Below are positions 16,937 through 25,943 of a DNA stretch of 53,404 bases, piece by piece. The stretch comes from Lentisphaeria bacterium (GTDB lineage: Bacteria > Verrucomicrobiota > Lentisphaeria > Victivallales > Victivallaceae), in the NCBI GenBank assembly GCA_017508135.1, contig JAFVZN010000034.1, forward strand, positions 1 to 53,404, given 5' to 3'. Position 1 is the first letter of the stretch. Each line of letters begins with the position of its first letter. The position numbers were made by a program, and so were the translations under genes. The notes below the pieces were generated by a model, which ran no database searches, was not told where the DNA came from, and saw only the letters and a list, made by a program, of their open reading frames with translations.

Positions 16937-17812
16937 ATGTTGACGCAGGAACTTGCTTCACAGATCCGTCTGCTGGAGATCCGTACTGACCGTCTGGTGG
17001 AAGAGATCACCGGCGGCGCGTACCGCAGTGTTTTCAAAGGGCGCGGCATTGAGTTTGACGAAGTGCGGGAGTACACCATGGAGGATGATGTCCGCATGAT
17101 CGACTGGAACGTTTCCGCCCGCATGGGGGAACCCTATGTGAAAAAGTTTATCGAAGAACGGGAACTGACGGTGATGTTCATGGTGGATATTTCTGCATCG
17201 GGAAGTTTCGGCACGGCGGCGCGGAGCAAGCGGCGCACGGCGGCGGAGCTGGCGGCACTGCTTGGTTTCAGTGCGGGAAAGAATGGAGACAAGGTCGGCT
17301 TGATGATGTTCAGTGACCAAATAGAACTTTATCTGCCGCCGCGTTCCGGCAGACGTCACTCCCTGCGGATGATAAGGGAGATGCTCGCCTTTGAACCGGA
17401 GCAGAAGCGTACCGATATAAAACTTGCGCTGGCGGAGTGCGGGAGATTGTTGAAAAAGCGGTCGATAATCTTTCTTATCAGCGACCTTATTGATGAAAAG
17501 GATTATTCTGCCGAACTTAAACTTCTGAGCCGGAAGCACGATGTTATCGCATTGAAAATATCCGATCCGGTGGAGAATGAGTGGCCCGGGATGCTGCCGC
17601 CGGTGGAGCTTGAGGATGCTGAAAGCGGCGAAGTTGTCTGTTTCGACCGCGACCCGTCGCTGTTGACGGCGGCACTGCGTTCATCGCAGCTGGAGCGTGA
17701 ACGGATATGCCGGGATGCCCGTGTCGATCTGGTCAATGTGGAAAACGGCGGAGATATTCTCAAGCCGCTGATACAATTTTTCACCCGGCGGCGCAAACGT
17801 TGTCAACATTGA
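16937..17812 (+). CDS. DUF58 domain protein
   Basis: This 291-aa protein shows the DUF58 signature GRGIEFDEVREYTMEDDVRMIDW split around residues 35-57, followed by a degenerate VWA fold (FMVDISASGSFGT and IIFLISDLIDE). DUF58 proteins are regular partners of MoxR ATPases and are thought to bridge them to membrane VWA proteins. It lies 23 nt after moxR. There is no signal peptide, so it is probably cytoplasmic. Confidence 0.92.
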   Translation: MLTQELASQIRLLEIRTDRLVEEITGGAYRSVFKGRGIEFDEVREYTMEDDVRMIDWNVSARMGEPYVKKFIEERELTVMFMVDISASGSFGTAARSKRRTAAELAALLGFSAGKNGDKVGLMMFSDQIELYLPPRSGRRHSLRMIREMLAFEPEQKRTDIKLALAECGRLLKKRSIIFLISDLIDEKDYSAELKLLSRKHDVIALKISDPVENEWPGMLPPVELEDAESGEVVCFDRDPSLLTAALRSSQLERERICRDARVDLVNVENGGDILKPLIQFFTRRRKRCQH

Positions 17813-17823
17813 GGTCACAAACG

Positions 17824-18810
17824 ATGAAACATTCTTTGAAAATCGCGGGTATCGCGTTGATATTGGCAGTGGTGCTGGCACTGGCGGTCGCCGGAGCCGG
17901 TATCGGTTATGCCTGGCTGAGGTCACTGCCGCCGGAAGTGCCGGAACTTGCGACCATCACCCCGGCGGATAATGCCGTACTTGGCGGTGATGTTGCAGTG
18001 GAGTTCACGGCGGTGATACCGGAGAACCGTTTTATTGGGAAACTTTCTTTTGATTGCGGCAAAGGAGCCGTGGTCGTGCGTCAGCTCCGCGCCGAACGCA
18101 AACGGTGGGAGTGGAGCCGGAGCCGCTGGGAAATAAGTGCGGTCATCCGTCCGCTGGTTGCCGGAACGGTGAGTGAAGGGGCGGTCACGCTGGAGCTTTC
18201 CCCGGGGAGAAAAGAGAACGAGGCGAAACTTTTCAAGGTTGCGGTTCCGGAATTTACCTCTGTCATCCCGGCGACGGAGAAAGCCGGCAAAGAACTCCAG
18301 CTCGCCGGAGCAATGGATATCCTCCGCTCCCGGAAAGATCGTTTTCTCAACCACATCGCGCGGTACAAATATATTTATATTGCCGTTGCGGCGGTGCTGA
18401 TATCGGGTATAGTCATCTGGCTCCGGTGGTATAAGCGGCGCGGCCGTCAGCTTCCGGAATTCAGTTGGGATGTTGCCATTGCTGCGCTGGAGGCACTGCA
18501 AATGGATATCGACAGCGGAGCGGTTTTGCCGCGAGTGGGTTTTACCCGGTTGAACGATATTCTCCGGAACTATCTGGAAGCGCGCTTTGCGCTGCCGGCA
18601 TCCCGCTGTACGACACCGGAATTTCTGGTGCGGATGGCGGAAAAGAGTTCGCCGCTGCCGGAGAAGTGCCGGGAACAGCTGGCAGATTTTCTCACCACGG
18701 CGGATATGGTGCGCTTTGCGCGGGAACACGCCGACAGGATGAAACTTGAACACTTTCTCCGGAAGGTCGCGCTGATCGTCCGGGATACCATTCCGGAAAG
18801 GAGCGAATGA
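17824..18810 (+). CDS. Bat-operon membrane protein (DUF4381-like)
   Basis: This 328-aa protein has an N-terminal TM/signal segment (IALILAVVLALAVAGAG), a periplasmic beta-rich domain (about 40-160), a second TM (YIAVAAVLISGIVIWL) and a cytoplasmic helical domain of about 115 residues (SWDVAIAALEALQMDIDSG onward). This layout fits the small membrane protein found between DUF58 and batA. The ATG at 17824, with GAGG ahead, begins 12 nt after the DUF58 stop; a longer in-frame reading would overlap that gene. The 3' end overlaps batA by 4 nt (ATGA). Confidence 0.8.
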   Translation: MKHSLKIAGIALILAVVLALAVAGAGIGYAWLRSLPPEVPELATITPADNAVLGGDVAVEFTAVIPENRFIGKLSFDCGKGAVVVRQLRAERKRWEWSRSRWEISAVIRPLVAGTVSEGAVTLELSPGRKENEAKLFKVAVPEFTSVIPATEKAGKELQLAGAMDILRSRKDRFLNHIARYKYIYIAVAAVLISGIVIWLRWYKRRGRQLPEFSWDVAIAALEALQMDIDSGAVLPRVGFTRLNDILRNYLEARFALPASRCTTPEFLVRMAEKSSPLPEKCREQLADFLTTADMVRFAREHADRMKLEHFLRKVALIVRDTIPERSE

Positions 18811-19826
18811 TGATAAGTTTTCATGATCCCTGGATGTTCACGGCACTGTTGGTGATACCGTTTCTGCTCTGGCATTTCCGCCGCCGTCCCCGTCCTGCGG
18901 TGGTGATATCCAGTATCGCTCCTGCGAAAAAGGTGGCACGTCCCCGGCGTTTGAGGGTGGCAGAGATCATCTTTCTTGCGGCGATGTCACTGCTGGTCGT
19001 GGCGTTGGCGCGTCCCCGGTCGCCGCTGGGAAGTGCGGTGGAACGGCGGCAGGGGTTGGATATCGTTCTGGCGATCGACCTCTCCGGAAGTATGCAGGCG
19101 ATCGACCGGCCGCAAAATCTTTCCGGTGAAAAGTTTATTCAGGAACTCAATGCGGGAAAAGTTTCCAACCGTCTGGATGCGGCGAAAGCGGAGATCCGCC
19201 GCTTTATCGCTGAACGTCCCAACGACCGCATCGGACTTGTGGGATTTGCTGATCTTGCGTACAGTTTTGTGCCGCCGACTCTTGACCACACGTTGCTGCT
19301 GGAACGGCTGAACTCACTGGAGATCGGCGAGATCGGTGAACGGACCGGCATCGCTTCTCCCATCGGTACTGCGGTGGAGAAGTTGAAACGTTCCACTGCG
19401 CCGCGCCGGGTGCTGGTACTTTTTACCGATGGAGCCAACACTGCTGAAAATCAGCTCACTCCCCGGGCGGCGGCGGAGCTTGCCAAAGAGTTTAACGTCA
19501 TCATCCACACGGTCGGCATCGGCGGGAACGATGCTTACGCGGTTGTGTCGACACCTTTCGGTTCGCGCCTCGCCCCGGTGCAGGGGGAGTATGATGCCGA
19601 ACTGCTGCATGACCTTGCCAAAATCACCGGAGGAACCACCTTCCATGCGGCTGATTCCGCCGGATTGAAACGGGTGATGGCGCAGATCAACGCCATGGAA
19701 AAGACCAATATCGAACAGCCGCGCCCCTTGAATTACCGGGAATATGCTCCCGGGATCGCACTGGCGGCACTGGCACTCTTCTTTGCTTCTCTGGTGTGGC
19801 GGTGCTGGCGTATAACATTGCCATAG
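18807..19826 (+). CDS. batA: BatA-like VWA-domain membrane protein
   Basis: This 339-aa protein has two N-terminal hydrophobic segments and a VWA domain with an intact MIDAS (DLSGS near residue 92, a threonine region ERTGIASPIGTA, and FTDGANTAEN). A C-terminal TM follows (GIALAALALFFASLVW). VWA proteins of this type bind a metal-dependent ligand at the periplasmic or cytoplasmic face and work with MoxR. It ends the first Bat locus. BatB to BatE homologues are at 42.5-47.2 kb. Confidence 0.9.
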   Translation: MMISFHDPWMFTALLVIPFLLWHFRRRPRPAVVISSIAPAKKVARPRRLRVAEIIFLAAMSLLVVALARPRSPLGSAVERRQGLDIVLAIDLSGSMQAIDRPQNLSGEKFIQELNAGKVSNRLDAAKAEIRRFIAERPNDRIGLVGFADLAYSFVPPTLDHTLLLERLNSLEIGEIGERTGIASPIGTAVEKLKRSTAPRRVLVLFTDGANTAENQLTPRAAAELAKEFNVIIHTVGIGGNDAYAVVSTPFGSRLAPVQGEYDAELLHDLAKITGGTTFHAADSAGLKRVMAQINAMEKTNIEQPRPLNYREYAPGIALAALALFFASLVWRCWRITLP

Positions 19827-19858
19827 AGCAATGCGGCGGATATTTTTACCGCCTGCCA

Positions 19859-19887
19859 TTGAAAAATCCTCTTTCCGGAGCTATATT
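19859..19887 (+). promoter_or_regulatory. Promoter of the 684-aa secreted protein
   Basis: TTGAAA (19859-19864), a 17-bp spacer and TATATT (19882-19887) lie just 20 nt upstream of the ATG. A weak GGCGG/CCGCC hairpin at 19834-19853 may end batA transcription. Confidence 0.6.
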
Positions 19888-19907
19888 TTTACGAAAGAGG
19901 TACAAAG

Positions 19908-21962
19908 ATGAGATTTATAACTGTTTTATTGGCGATATGGTCATTTTTGCCGGTATTGGCGCGGACGGTGCAAGTGCCGGTCGAGTTGAACAATGTCACC
20001 GGAGTTGATGGGCGGCTGATATTCTTTTCTGCGCTGCCGCTGCCTGCCGGAGCTGTGCACAAGGTGGAGAATATCCGGTTGACCAATGGTGACGGCAGTG
20101 AAGCTGCCGCGCAGTTCACGGTGATCGACCACTGGCAGGACGGTTCATTGAAACTGGTTCGCATCTGCGGATTTGTCCGGATGAAGCCGGGGGAAAGGCG
20201 CAAAATTTTTGTGGAGTACGGTGACCGGATACTGCAATCTGTCCACTCCGGGATACTGGTTTCCCGCAGCAACGACCGGATGCTGATCGAATCCGGGGTG
20301 CTGAGTGCGGAATTTGCGCTGGATAAATTTTCTCTTCCGGTGGCGGTCATGCTGAATAAAAAGCGGTGCGGCGGATTTCTGCCCTTTCCATCCGGCAGTG
20401 GAGCGGCATCGTTTCAGGAGGAGGAATCAGACCCGCAGCATGTTGTTATCCAAATGGAAAAGTGCCGGGTACACTTCTACTATAATGAACCGTGGATAGC
20501 GGTGGAGTGGTTGAAACTGCCGGCGTTGCCGGTATCATTTTCGCAGAACAGGAACTTCCGGGCATCCGGTTTGCGGGGAAACTGGCAGATATTCCGGTTT
20601 GACGGAAAGGATGCCGTATTACCGCCGCCGCTGATCGGTGCAGTTCCGGAGTGGTATTATGAAAAGTGCGGTATACTGGTTTCCGGTGACCGGGGGAGCG
20701 CATTTCTGCGCCGCTTTGAGGATGAGATCATCGAGCGCATGAAAGCAAATATGAGCGGAGTGCCGGTGGCGTTGCTGTTGCAGGGATTTTTCCGTACCGG
20801 AGATGTGAACTTCATTTATGCGGCGTTGAAGCGGCAGCAGGAGAGACTTTTCCGTGATGAAGCGGCATGGCTGCAGGGATTTTCCGCCGGGAATCTCCGT
20901 TGGAGTACGCAGTGTGATTTTTCCGTACCGGGGGTAAAGCCGGTGATGTCGACGGCAAGGTTGAGCTGGAAGTTGTATGCAATGGAGACGGCGGCTCCCG
21001 AAACAATGGAAACCTTTCTCCGGGGCGGGGAAATATTGTCAGGAGCATTCGATCACCCATCCGGGCGATGGCACGCCGCAGTGAAGGATTCCGGGGAAGC
21101 ACTGGAAGGGGAACTGCTTTCTCCGGCAGATAATATATATTGCAGTGCGGTCATGTTTGAGATGGAGAAGCTGACGCAGAAAAAGCGTTATGGTGATATC
21201 GGAGTCCGGGCGATGGTACGCATATTGAATGACGGTGTGACCGACGGAGTTATCACATCGCGGGCGGTGTTTCTGCTCCTTGACCGGGTGCGGGAATATG
21301 TGAAACGGCACCACGGTGCGGAAAAGGATTTCGATATTGCCGGATTTCTGCTGGAAGGAAAAGCAGAGCAAAAGCGGCAGGTCACCTTTTTTCTTTACCC
21401 CGGAGAGAAGTTGTTTGTGAAAGCCGCCGGAACCGGTATGATCCGGGCGGTGTGTCTGCCGGATGGGGGGCAGGGAAGTTTATCGGTCACCGACAGCAGT
21501 TCCCGGCAGATCGCGGCGCGGTACGATGGAAAGAGTTGCGCCTATTATATAAATGTACCGGAAACAGGATGTTTTTTGAGTCGTGCCGGGGAGAGATTGA
21601 ACGGTATCCGGCTTGCGGAGCAGGGGGAGTGCCGTGTATCACTGCCGCTGGGCAGAAAGATGAGAGTGTTTACCATTGATGCGCCGGAGAAGTTTACCTT
21701 TGATGTTCCGGCAGGGCGCAGGGAGTTGAGTTTCTTTCTGCGGGCGATGAAGAAAGGGGAACGGGCAAAGCTGGTGGTGATATCTCCGGACAGAAAGATA
21801 TACCACGCCGGAGATTTCAACACGGATGGGAGCGGAACCGTTTTTGCTTCTGAGTTGACCGTCCGGGATGTGAAAGAAGGAAAGTGGACGGTCGTACTCC
21901 ACGCATCAGGCGGGAATATTGCATTCGGGATAAGGAACTTTCATGGGATGTTGGAAAGATAG
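19908..21962 (+). CDS. Secreted protein of unknown function, RIFT-barrel-like N-terminus
   Basis: This 684-aa protein has an N-terminal signal peptide (MRFITVLLAIWSFLPVLA). The first part (VQVPVELNNVTG, then FSALPLPAGAVHKVENIRL and FTVIDHWQDGSLKLVRICG) resembles the N-terminal beta-barrel of exo-rhamnogalacturonan lyase-like (PcRGLX) proteins. The middle is helix-rich (about 280-440), as in an (alpha/alpha) toroid, and the last 150 residues look like a beta-sandwich. A polysaccharide lyase or hydrolase in the periplasm is plausible but not established. It stands alone with its own promoter. Confidence 0.6.
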   Translation: MRFITVLLAIWSFLPVLARTVQVPVELNNVTGVDGRLIFFSALPLPAGAVHKVENIRLTNGDGSEAAAQFTVIDHWQDGSLKLVRICGFVRMKPGERRKIFVEYGDRILQSVHSGILVSRSNDRMLIESGVLSAEFALDKFSLPVAVMLNKKRCGGFLPFPSGSGAASFQEEESDPQHVVIQMEKCRVHFYYNEPWIAVEWLKLPALPVSFSQNRNFRASGLRGNWQIFRFDGKDAVLPPPLIGAVPEWYYEKCGILVSGDRGSAFLRRFEDEIIERMKANMSGVPVALLLQGFFRTGDVNFIYAALKRQQERLFRDEAAWLQGFSAGNLRWSTQCDFSVPGVKPVMSTARLSWKLYAMETAAPETMETFLRGGEILSGAFDHPSGRWHAAVKDSGEALEGELLSPADNIYCSAVMFEMEKLTQKKRYGDIGVRAMVRILNDGVTDGVITSRAVFLLLDRVREYVKRHHGAEKDFDIAGFLLEGKAEQKRQVTFFLYPGEKLFVKAAGTGMIRAVCLPDGGQGSLSVTDSSSRQIAARYDGKSCAYYINVPETGCFLSRAGERLNGIRLAEQGECRVSLPLGRKMRVFTIDAPEKFTFDVPAGRRELSFFLRAMKKGERAKLVVISPDRKIYHAGDFNTDGSGTVFASELTVRDVKEGKWTVVLHASGGNIAFGIRNFHGMLER

Positions 21963-22055
21963 CCCTTCTCTCCATCAAACTTTCATATTGTGAAACTTTT
22001 TGAAAAAAAACAACCTGCTCTGCAAAACAGATATTCCGAATTTCCGGCGAAGGTG

Positions 22056-22114
22056 TATAATAAAGCCATGTCAAAGGAGATTTGACGCGAAATATGCACA
22101 TCAGAGATATGTGC
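22056..22114 (+). promoter_or_regulatory. Pseudopilin promoter -10 box and 5' stem-loop
   Basis: A consensus -10 TATAAT is at 22056-22061, with only a weak -35 (ATTCCG region). A 5' UTR hairpin GCACAT/ATGTGC (22096-22114) sits between the start site and the Shine-Dalgarno AAAGGAA. Such a stem near the 5' end often protects abundant mRNAs. Confidence 0.45.
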
Positions 22115-22139
22115 GAAAATAAAAGAAAGGAATAAAAAA

Positions 22140-22799
22140 ATGAAAAAAACCCGTGGTTTTACCCTCATCGAGCTGTTGGTGGTTATCGCGATCATCGCTA
22201 TCCTCGCCGCCATGCTGCTCCCCGCCCTCCAGTCTGCCCGTGAACGCGGCCGTCGCGGCTCCTGCATCAGCAACCTGAAGCAGATCGGTACCGCCCTGAT
22301 GCAGTATGCTCAGGACAACCGTGAAAAGATGCCTGCCGGCAAGAACGTTCGCGTTGGTCTCAACGGTGCCACCACCGGAGCTGATGCTTCCCTCGTTACC
22401 CCCGCTGGTGCTGAAGCCGGTTTGACCGCTCTGTATGCCAACGAATACCTGACCGACTACGGCGTCTACACCTGCCCGAGCAGCACTGTTTCCGCCGGTG
22501 AAGGTACCGAATCCCTGACCTATGCCAAGGGTGCTGCCGGTGCCAACCTCGCGTTCGGTTACGTCCCCGGTTACATCGCTGGTAACTACGGTTCTGAATC
22601 CGCTATGGCTTTCGACCTTGACGGTAAAGTCGAAGCTGCTTCCAGCAAGGCCAACCACACCAACTATGGTAACATCCTGTTCGCCGACGGTTCCACCCGT
22701 GGCTTCAATGGTACCAAATGGTTCACCCGTGCCAACAACGGTTTCATCCTTTCCGCTGGTGATGCCGGTAACGAGACGACCAACGAAAACCTTGATTGA
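22140..22799 (+). CDS. Type IV pilin/pseudopilin-like protein with H-X9-DG motif
   Basis: This 219-aa protein has a prepilin peptidase site after Gly7 ([20 protein letters not shown]) and the following alpha-1 segment. A C-terminal H-X9-DG motif is present (His-Thr-Asn-Tyr...Ala-Asp-Gly). Such proteins exist in very many copies in Lentisphaerota and Planctomycetota; roles in secretion or surface structures are suspected. Its codon use (GGT, GCT, AAC, CTG) resembles the ribosomal genes and differs from neighbouring genes, which suggests strong expression. It has its own -10 box and a strong terminator. Confidence 0.9.
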   Translation: MKKTRGFTLIELLVVIAIIAILAAMLLPALQSARERGRRGSCISNLKQIGTALMQYAQDNREKMPAGKNVRVGLNGATTGADASLVTPAGAEAGLTALYANEYLTDYGVYTCPSSTVSAGEGTESLTYAKGAAGANLAFGYVPGYIAGNYGSESAMAFDLDGKVEAASSKANHTNYGNILFADGSTRGFNGTKWFTRANNGFILSAGDAGNETTNENLD

Positions 22800-22820
22800 T
22801 TCGTCGTTGAGTTGACAAAG

Positions 22821-22851
22821 TGCGGAGCGAAAGCTCCGCATTTTTTTTTTT
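22821..22851 (+). terminator. Intrinsic terminator of the pseudopilin gene
   Basis: An 8-bp stem TGCGGAGC/GCTCCGCA with a GAAA loop (22821-22840) is followed by a run of eleven T residues. Confidence 0.92.
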
Positions 22852-22880
22852 GTCTTTTTTGGGGGGGCTGTCGCCAGTGC

Positions 22881-22990
22881 GGGAGGGCTGCCGCCAGCCA
22901 CCCTCCCGCCTCCCACCCTCCCGCCAGCCGCCCTCCCGCCAGCCGCCCTCCCGCCAGCCACCCTCCCGCCTCCTCCGCCCTCCCGCGCCG
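22881..22990. repeat. GC-rich 15-bp tandem repeat
   Basis: About six imperfect copies of a unit like CCGCCCTCCCGCCAG lie between the pseudopilin terminator and the symporter gene. The plus strand is pyrimidine-rich. The minus strand carries GGGAGGG clusters spaced by about 8 nt and could form G-quadruplexes. The flanking GCGGGAGGGCTG (22879 region) can also pair with the repeat. Confidence 0.75.
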
Positions 22991-23053
22991 CCGCACTTGA
23001 CAAACGCGCATTTATGCTGTATGTTATACCGTTTGCAAACAGGAGTTTTTTTT

Positions 23054-24406
23054 ATGAGCAGAGAGTCGTTGGGGTCCCGTCTGGGATTTATTATGTTGTC
23101 GGTCGGATGCGCGGTCGGTTTGGGTAATGTGTGGCGGTTTCCGTTTGTCGTCGGAAAGCACGGCGGCGGAATGTTCGTTCTGCTTTATCTGGTGTTTCTT
23201 GCCCTGATGGGGTTCCCCATATTGACGATGGAACTCGGTGTCGGCAGAATGGGCGGCGCGAACCTGATCGGAAGTTTCCGCAACCTCACCGGCAACCGCC
23301 GCCGCTGGGTATGGCCGGCAAAACTGGTTTTTATCGGCAACTTTATTTTGATGATCTATTATACAACAGTAAGCGGGTGGCTTCTGGCGTATGCCAAAAG
23401 ATATATTGACGGTTCGATGATGAGCATCGATGCCCGCAGTGTCGGTGCGGTATTCGATCAGCTTACCGGTACGCCGTCGGTGAGTGGCGGTTATATGCTG
23501 CTTGCGGTATTTGTGTCGACCGTTGTGTGCGCGTGCGGATTGCGTAACGGGGTGGAAAAGGTGGTCAAATATATGATGGGGGCACTTTTTGTCCTGATCG
23601 CCATCCTTGCCGGATATGCTTTGACCACCAAAGGAAGCGCGCCGGGGATGAGCTTCTATCTCAAGCCGGATTGGAACAATTTTATCTCCGCCCCCGGGGA
23701 AACGGTTTTTGCCGCGATGGGGCAGGCGTTTTTTACTTTGAGTATCGGTGTCGGCAGTATGGCGATCTTCGGCAGTTATATCGGCAAAGAGCGGCGGCTT
23801 GCCGGAGAAAGTGCTATCATCATTGCTCTTGATACGCTGATCGCGTTTATGGCGGGGATGATAATCTTCCCGATATGCTTTTCTTACGGAGTGGAAGTGA
23901 ACGCCGGGCCGGGATTGATTTTTGTTTCACTGCCGAATATCTTTAATAATATGACCGGCGGGCGTTTCTGGGGAGCGTTGTTCTTTATATTTCTTTCGCT
24001 TGCGGCACTGACCACCGTGATCGCGGTGGTCGAAAATCTGATCGCGTTCTTTATCGACGAGATGAAGCTGTCGCGCAAAGCTGCGGCGTTGATAACCGGT
24101 ACTGGAGTGGCAATATGCTCTCTGCCGTGCGTATTCGGCTTTAATATATGGAAAGATGTCCAGCCGCTGGGCGGCGGCAGTTCCATTCTTGACTTTGAAG
24201 ATTTTATCGTCAGCCAGAATCTTCTGCCCATTGGTTCGCTGTTGATCGTGCTGTACTGCGCGCTGAACTGGAACGCGTTTATGGAAGAGGTCAATACCGG
24301 TAAAGGAATGATCTTCCCGGAGTGGATGAAAAACTATTGCCGGTACATCCTGCCGCTGATAGTAGTTGTTATTTTTGTCTGGGGTTATCTTAAGATGTTT
24401 TCATGA
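23054..24406 (+). CDS. Sodium-dependent transporter, NSS (SNF) family
   Basis: This 450-aa protein has about 11-12 TM segments. The Na+/substrate signature in TM1 reads GCAVGLGNVWRFPFV. NSS transporters of the LeuT type import amino acids with sodium. The ATG at 23054 follows AGGAG by 8 nt; reading the frame further upstream runs into the GC-rich repeat and is not credible. The gene is monocistronic, flanked by the repeat upstream and a terminator downstream. The substrate cannot be told. Confidence 0.93.
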   Translation: MSRESLGSRLGFIMLSVGCAVGLGNVWRFPFVVGKHGGGMFVLLYLVFLALMGFPILTMELGVGRMGGANLIGSFRNLTGNRRRWVWPAKLVFIGNFILMIYYTTVSGWLLAYAKRYIDGSMMSIDARSVGAVFDQLTGTPSVSGGYMLLAVFVSTVVCACGLRNGVEKVVKYMMGALFVLIAILAGYALTTKGSAPGMSFYLKPDWNNFISAPGETVFAAMGQAFFTLSIGVGSMAIFGSYIGKERRLAGESAIIIALDTLIAFMAGMIIFPICFSYGVEVNAGPGLIFVSLPNIFNNMTGGRFWGALFFIFLSLAALTTVIAVVENLIAFFIDEMKLSRKAAALITGTGVAICSLPCVFGFNIWKDVQPLGGGSSILDFEDFIVSQNLLPIGSLLIVLYCALNWNAFMEEVNTGKGMIFPEWMKNYCRYILPLIVVVIFVWGYLKMFS

Positions 24407-24408
24407 TG

Positions 24409-24445
24409 ATCCCGGAACGATCAGTTTTTTGCCGGGATGCATTTT
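24409..24445 (+). terminator. Terminator after the NSS transporter
   Basis: ATCCCGG (24409-24415) pairs with CCGGGAT (24432-24438), followed by GCATTTTTG. It starts 3 nt after the stop codon. Confidence 0.6.
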
Positions 24446-24509
24446 TGACGAAAAAAGCCCTTTATCGTCTCAAAAAAAGGAAAAATGTCGATTTTTTTCA
24501 AAAAACGAC

Positions 24510-24538
24510 TTGATAAAGTGAGGTTTTGACGATATATT
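24510..24538 (+). promoter_or_regulatory. Promoter of the rplV-secY operon
   Basis: TTGATA (24510-24515), a 17-bp spacer and TATATT (24533-24538) form a good promoter about 345 nt upstream of rplV. Confidence 0.65.
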
Positions 24539-24544
24539 ATAAAA

Positions 24545-24885
24545 TCTTCATTGTGAAGGCAGGGATATTTGTGTCCTGATCAATGGAGAATGTGCCGCCG
24601 GGATGACGGCGCGTTGAAACGGAGTTTTCATTTGAAAAGATGCTGAAAATGAGAGTTCCGTACAGCGCGTGGTTTCCTGAAAGCACGTGTCAGCCGGGAA
24701 ACGGCCGCATCGGTAAAGCGTGTCCTTTATGGACGTGCGAAAAACGCTTTTCTGATGATCGCGGAACTTGGGAAGGTGAAGCGTGTGGCTGGATTACCGG
24801 AGTAGAGTAGTTCGCTCCGCGAAACGTAACGCTCGCGAACGCGGACAAAAAGCGAACTGGTTAAAAAACATAAAGAAAGCAGATT
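24545..24885 (+). ncRNA. Long structured 5' leader before rplV
   Basis: The leader has no credible gene but several stems. CTTCATTG (24547-24554) pairs with CAATGGAG (24581-24588). CGCCG pairs with CGGCG around 24595-24612. GCGTGTCC (24718-24725) pairs with GGACGTGC (24731-24738). AGTTCGC (24809-24815) can pair either with GCGAAC (24834-24839) or with GCGAACT (24852-24858). The mutually exclusive pairing just before a weak rplV ribosome-binding site suggests autogenous control by a ribosomal protein. It is not a known leader that I recognise. Confidence 0.45.
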
Positions 24886-25218
24886 ATGGAAGTAAGAGCT
24901 TTAACCAAAAACGTCCGGATTTCTCCGGAGAAGGCGCGGCAGGTGTCCCGTCTGATCCAGGGAAAAAGCGTGGTCGAAGCGCTCGCGATCGTTGACCTGA
25001 GCCCGCGCAAGGCGGCAGCTCTGATCGGCAAAACGCTGCGCTCCGCCGTTGCCAACGCCGAAAACAACTGCGACGTCAACCGCAAGGCGCTCACCGTTAA
25101 GGCGGCGCTCGTCAGCCCGGGGCCGATCATCCGTCGGTTCCGTCCGAAGGCACGCGGTTCGGCCGGACGCATCCGCAAACGCACCAGTCATCTGGAAGTC
25201 GTTTTGAGCGACATCTAA
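24886..25218 (+). CDS. rplV: Ribosomal protein L22
   Basis: This 110-aa protein reads [20 protein letters not shown] at the start and has the conserved C-terminal hairpin region ([20 protein letters not shown]). L22 binds 23S rRNA and its loop lines the exit tunnel. It is the first gene of this operon; the genes that usually precede it (rpsJ to rpsS) are not here. The ribosome-binding site is weak (AAGAAAG), in contrast to the strong ones downstream. Confidence 0.97.
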   Translation: MEVRALTKNVRISPEKARQVSRLIQGKSVVEALAIVDLSPRKAAALIGKTLRSAVANAENNCDVNRKALTVKAALVSPGPIIRRFRPKARGSAGRIRKRTSHLEVVLSDI

Positions 25219-25235
25219 GGAAAGAGGAACAAATC

Positions 25236-25943
25236 GTGGGACAGAAAGTTAATCCGATCGGTTTGAGAACCGCCTTGACCAAGAATTGGGAATCCCGTTG
25301 GTTTTCTGATAAGAAGACCGCCGGTCGTACTCAGTTCGGAGATTGGCTGCATGAGGATCTCGCCATCCGCAGTTTCATCAAGGAAAAATTTGCCGCCGCA
25401 GCAATCGCCCGTATTCAGATCGAGCGCTTTGCCAATCGCGTGCGTGTTACCATCGTTTCGGCCCGTCCGGGCGTCCTCATCGGCAAAAAAGGTGCCGAAT
25501 TGGACAGCCTGCGTGCCGCCGTCGCCAAGCTTGCCTCTGATAAGGAAGTCTTTGTCGAAGTTTCTGAAATGCGTCGCGCTGAAACCTGCGCCCAGCTGGT
25601 TGCCGAAAGTGTCGCCCAGCAGCTTGAGCGCCGTATCGGTTTCCGTCGCGCCATGAAGCGTGCCATCCAGTCCGCCATGGATATGGGTGCCGACGGTATC
25701 AAGATCAACTGCGCCGGTCGTCTCGGCGGGGCTGAACTTGCCCGTGAGGAACAGTACAAGGAAGGTCGCGTTCCCCTTCACACTCTGAAGGCGAACATCG
25801 ACTACGGTTTCATTGAGGCAAACACGACCGCCGGAAAAATCGGCGTGAAGGTTTGGATTTGTCATAAGGACTCTGCGGAGGAAGAAGATTATGCCGTTAA
25901 TGCCAAAAAGGGTAAAGTACAGAAAGGTTCAGCGCGGAAGTAA
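25236..25943 (+). CDS. rpsC: Ribosomal protein S3
   Basis: This 235-aa protein starts at a GTG ([20 protein letters not shown]). It has the KH domain ([20 protein letters not shown]) and the C-terminal domain ending in [12 protein letters not shown]. An extra tail of about 24 residues, rich in Glu and Lys, runs over the start of rplP. S3 shapes the mRNA entry channel of the 30S subunit. Confidence 0.97.
   Translation: MGQKVNPIGLRTALTKNWESRWFSDKKTAGRTQFGDWLHEDLAIRSFIKEKFAAAAIARIQIERFANRVRVTIVSARPGVLIGKKGAELDSLRAAVAKLASDKEVFVEVSEMRRAETCAQLVAESVAQQLERRIGFRRAMKRAIQSAMDMGADGIKINCAGRLGGAELAREEQYKEGRVPLHTLKANIDYGFIEANTTAGKIGVKVWICHKDSAEEEDYAVNAKKGKVQKGSARK

Noticed and set aside
22820-23053. N-terminal extension of the NSS transporter
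   Set aside because: The extra 78 residues are only translated tandem repeat (PPSRQPPSRQ); the ATG at 23054 has a good Shine-Dalgarno.
24783-24995. Basic 70-aa frame starting GTG before rplV
   Set aside because: It resembles S20-like Lys/Arg patterns by chance, overlaps rplV by 110 nt in another frame and lies in the structured leader.
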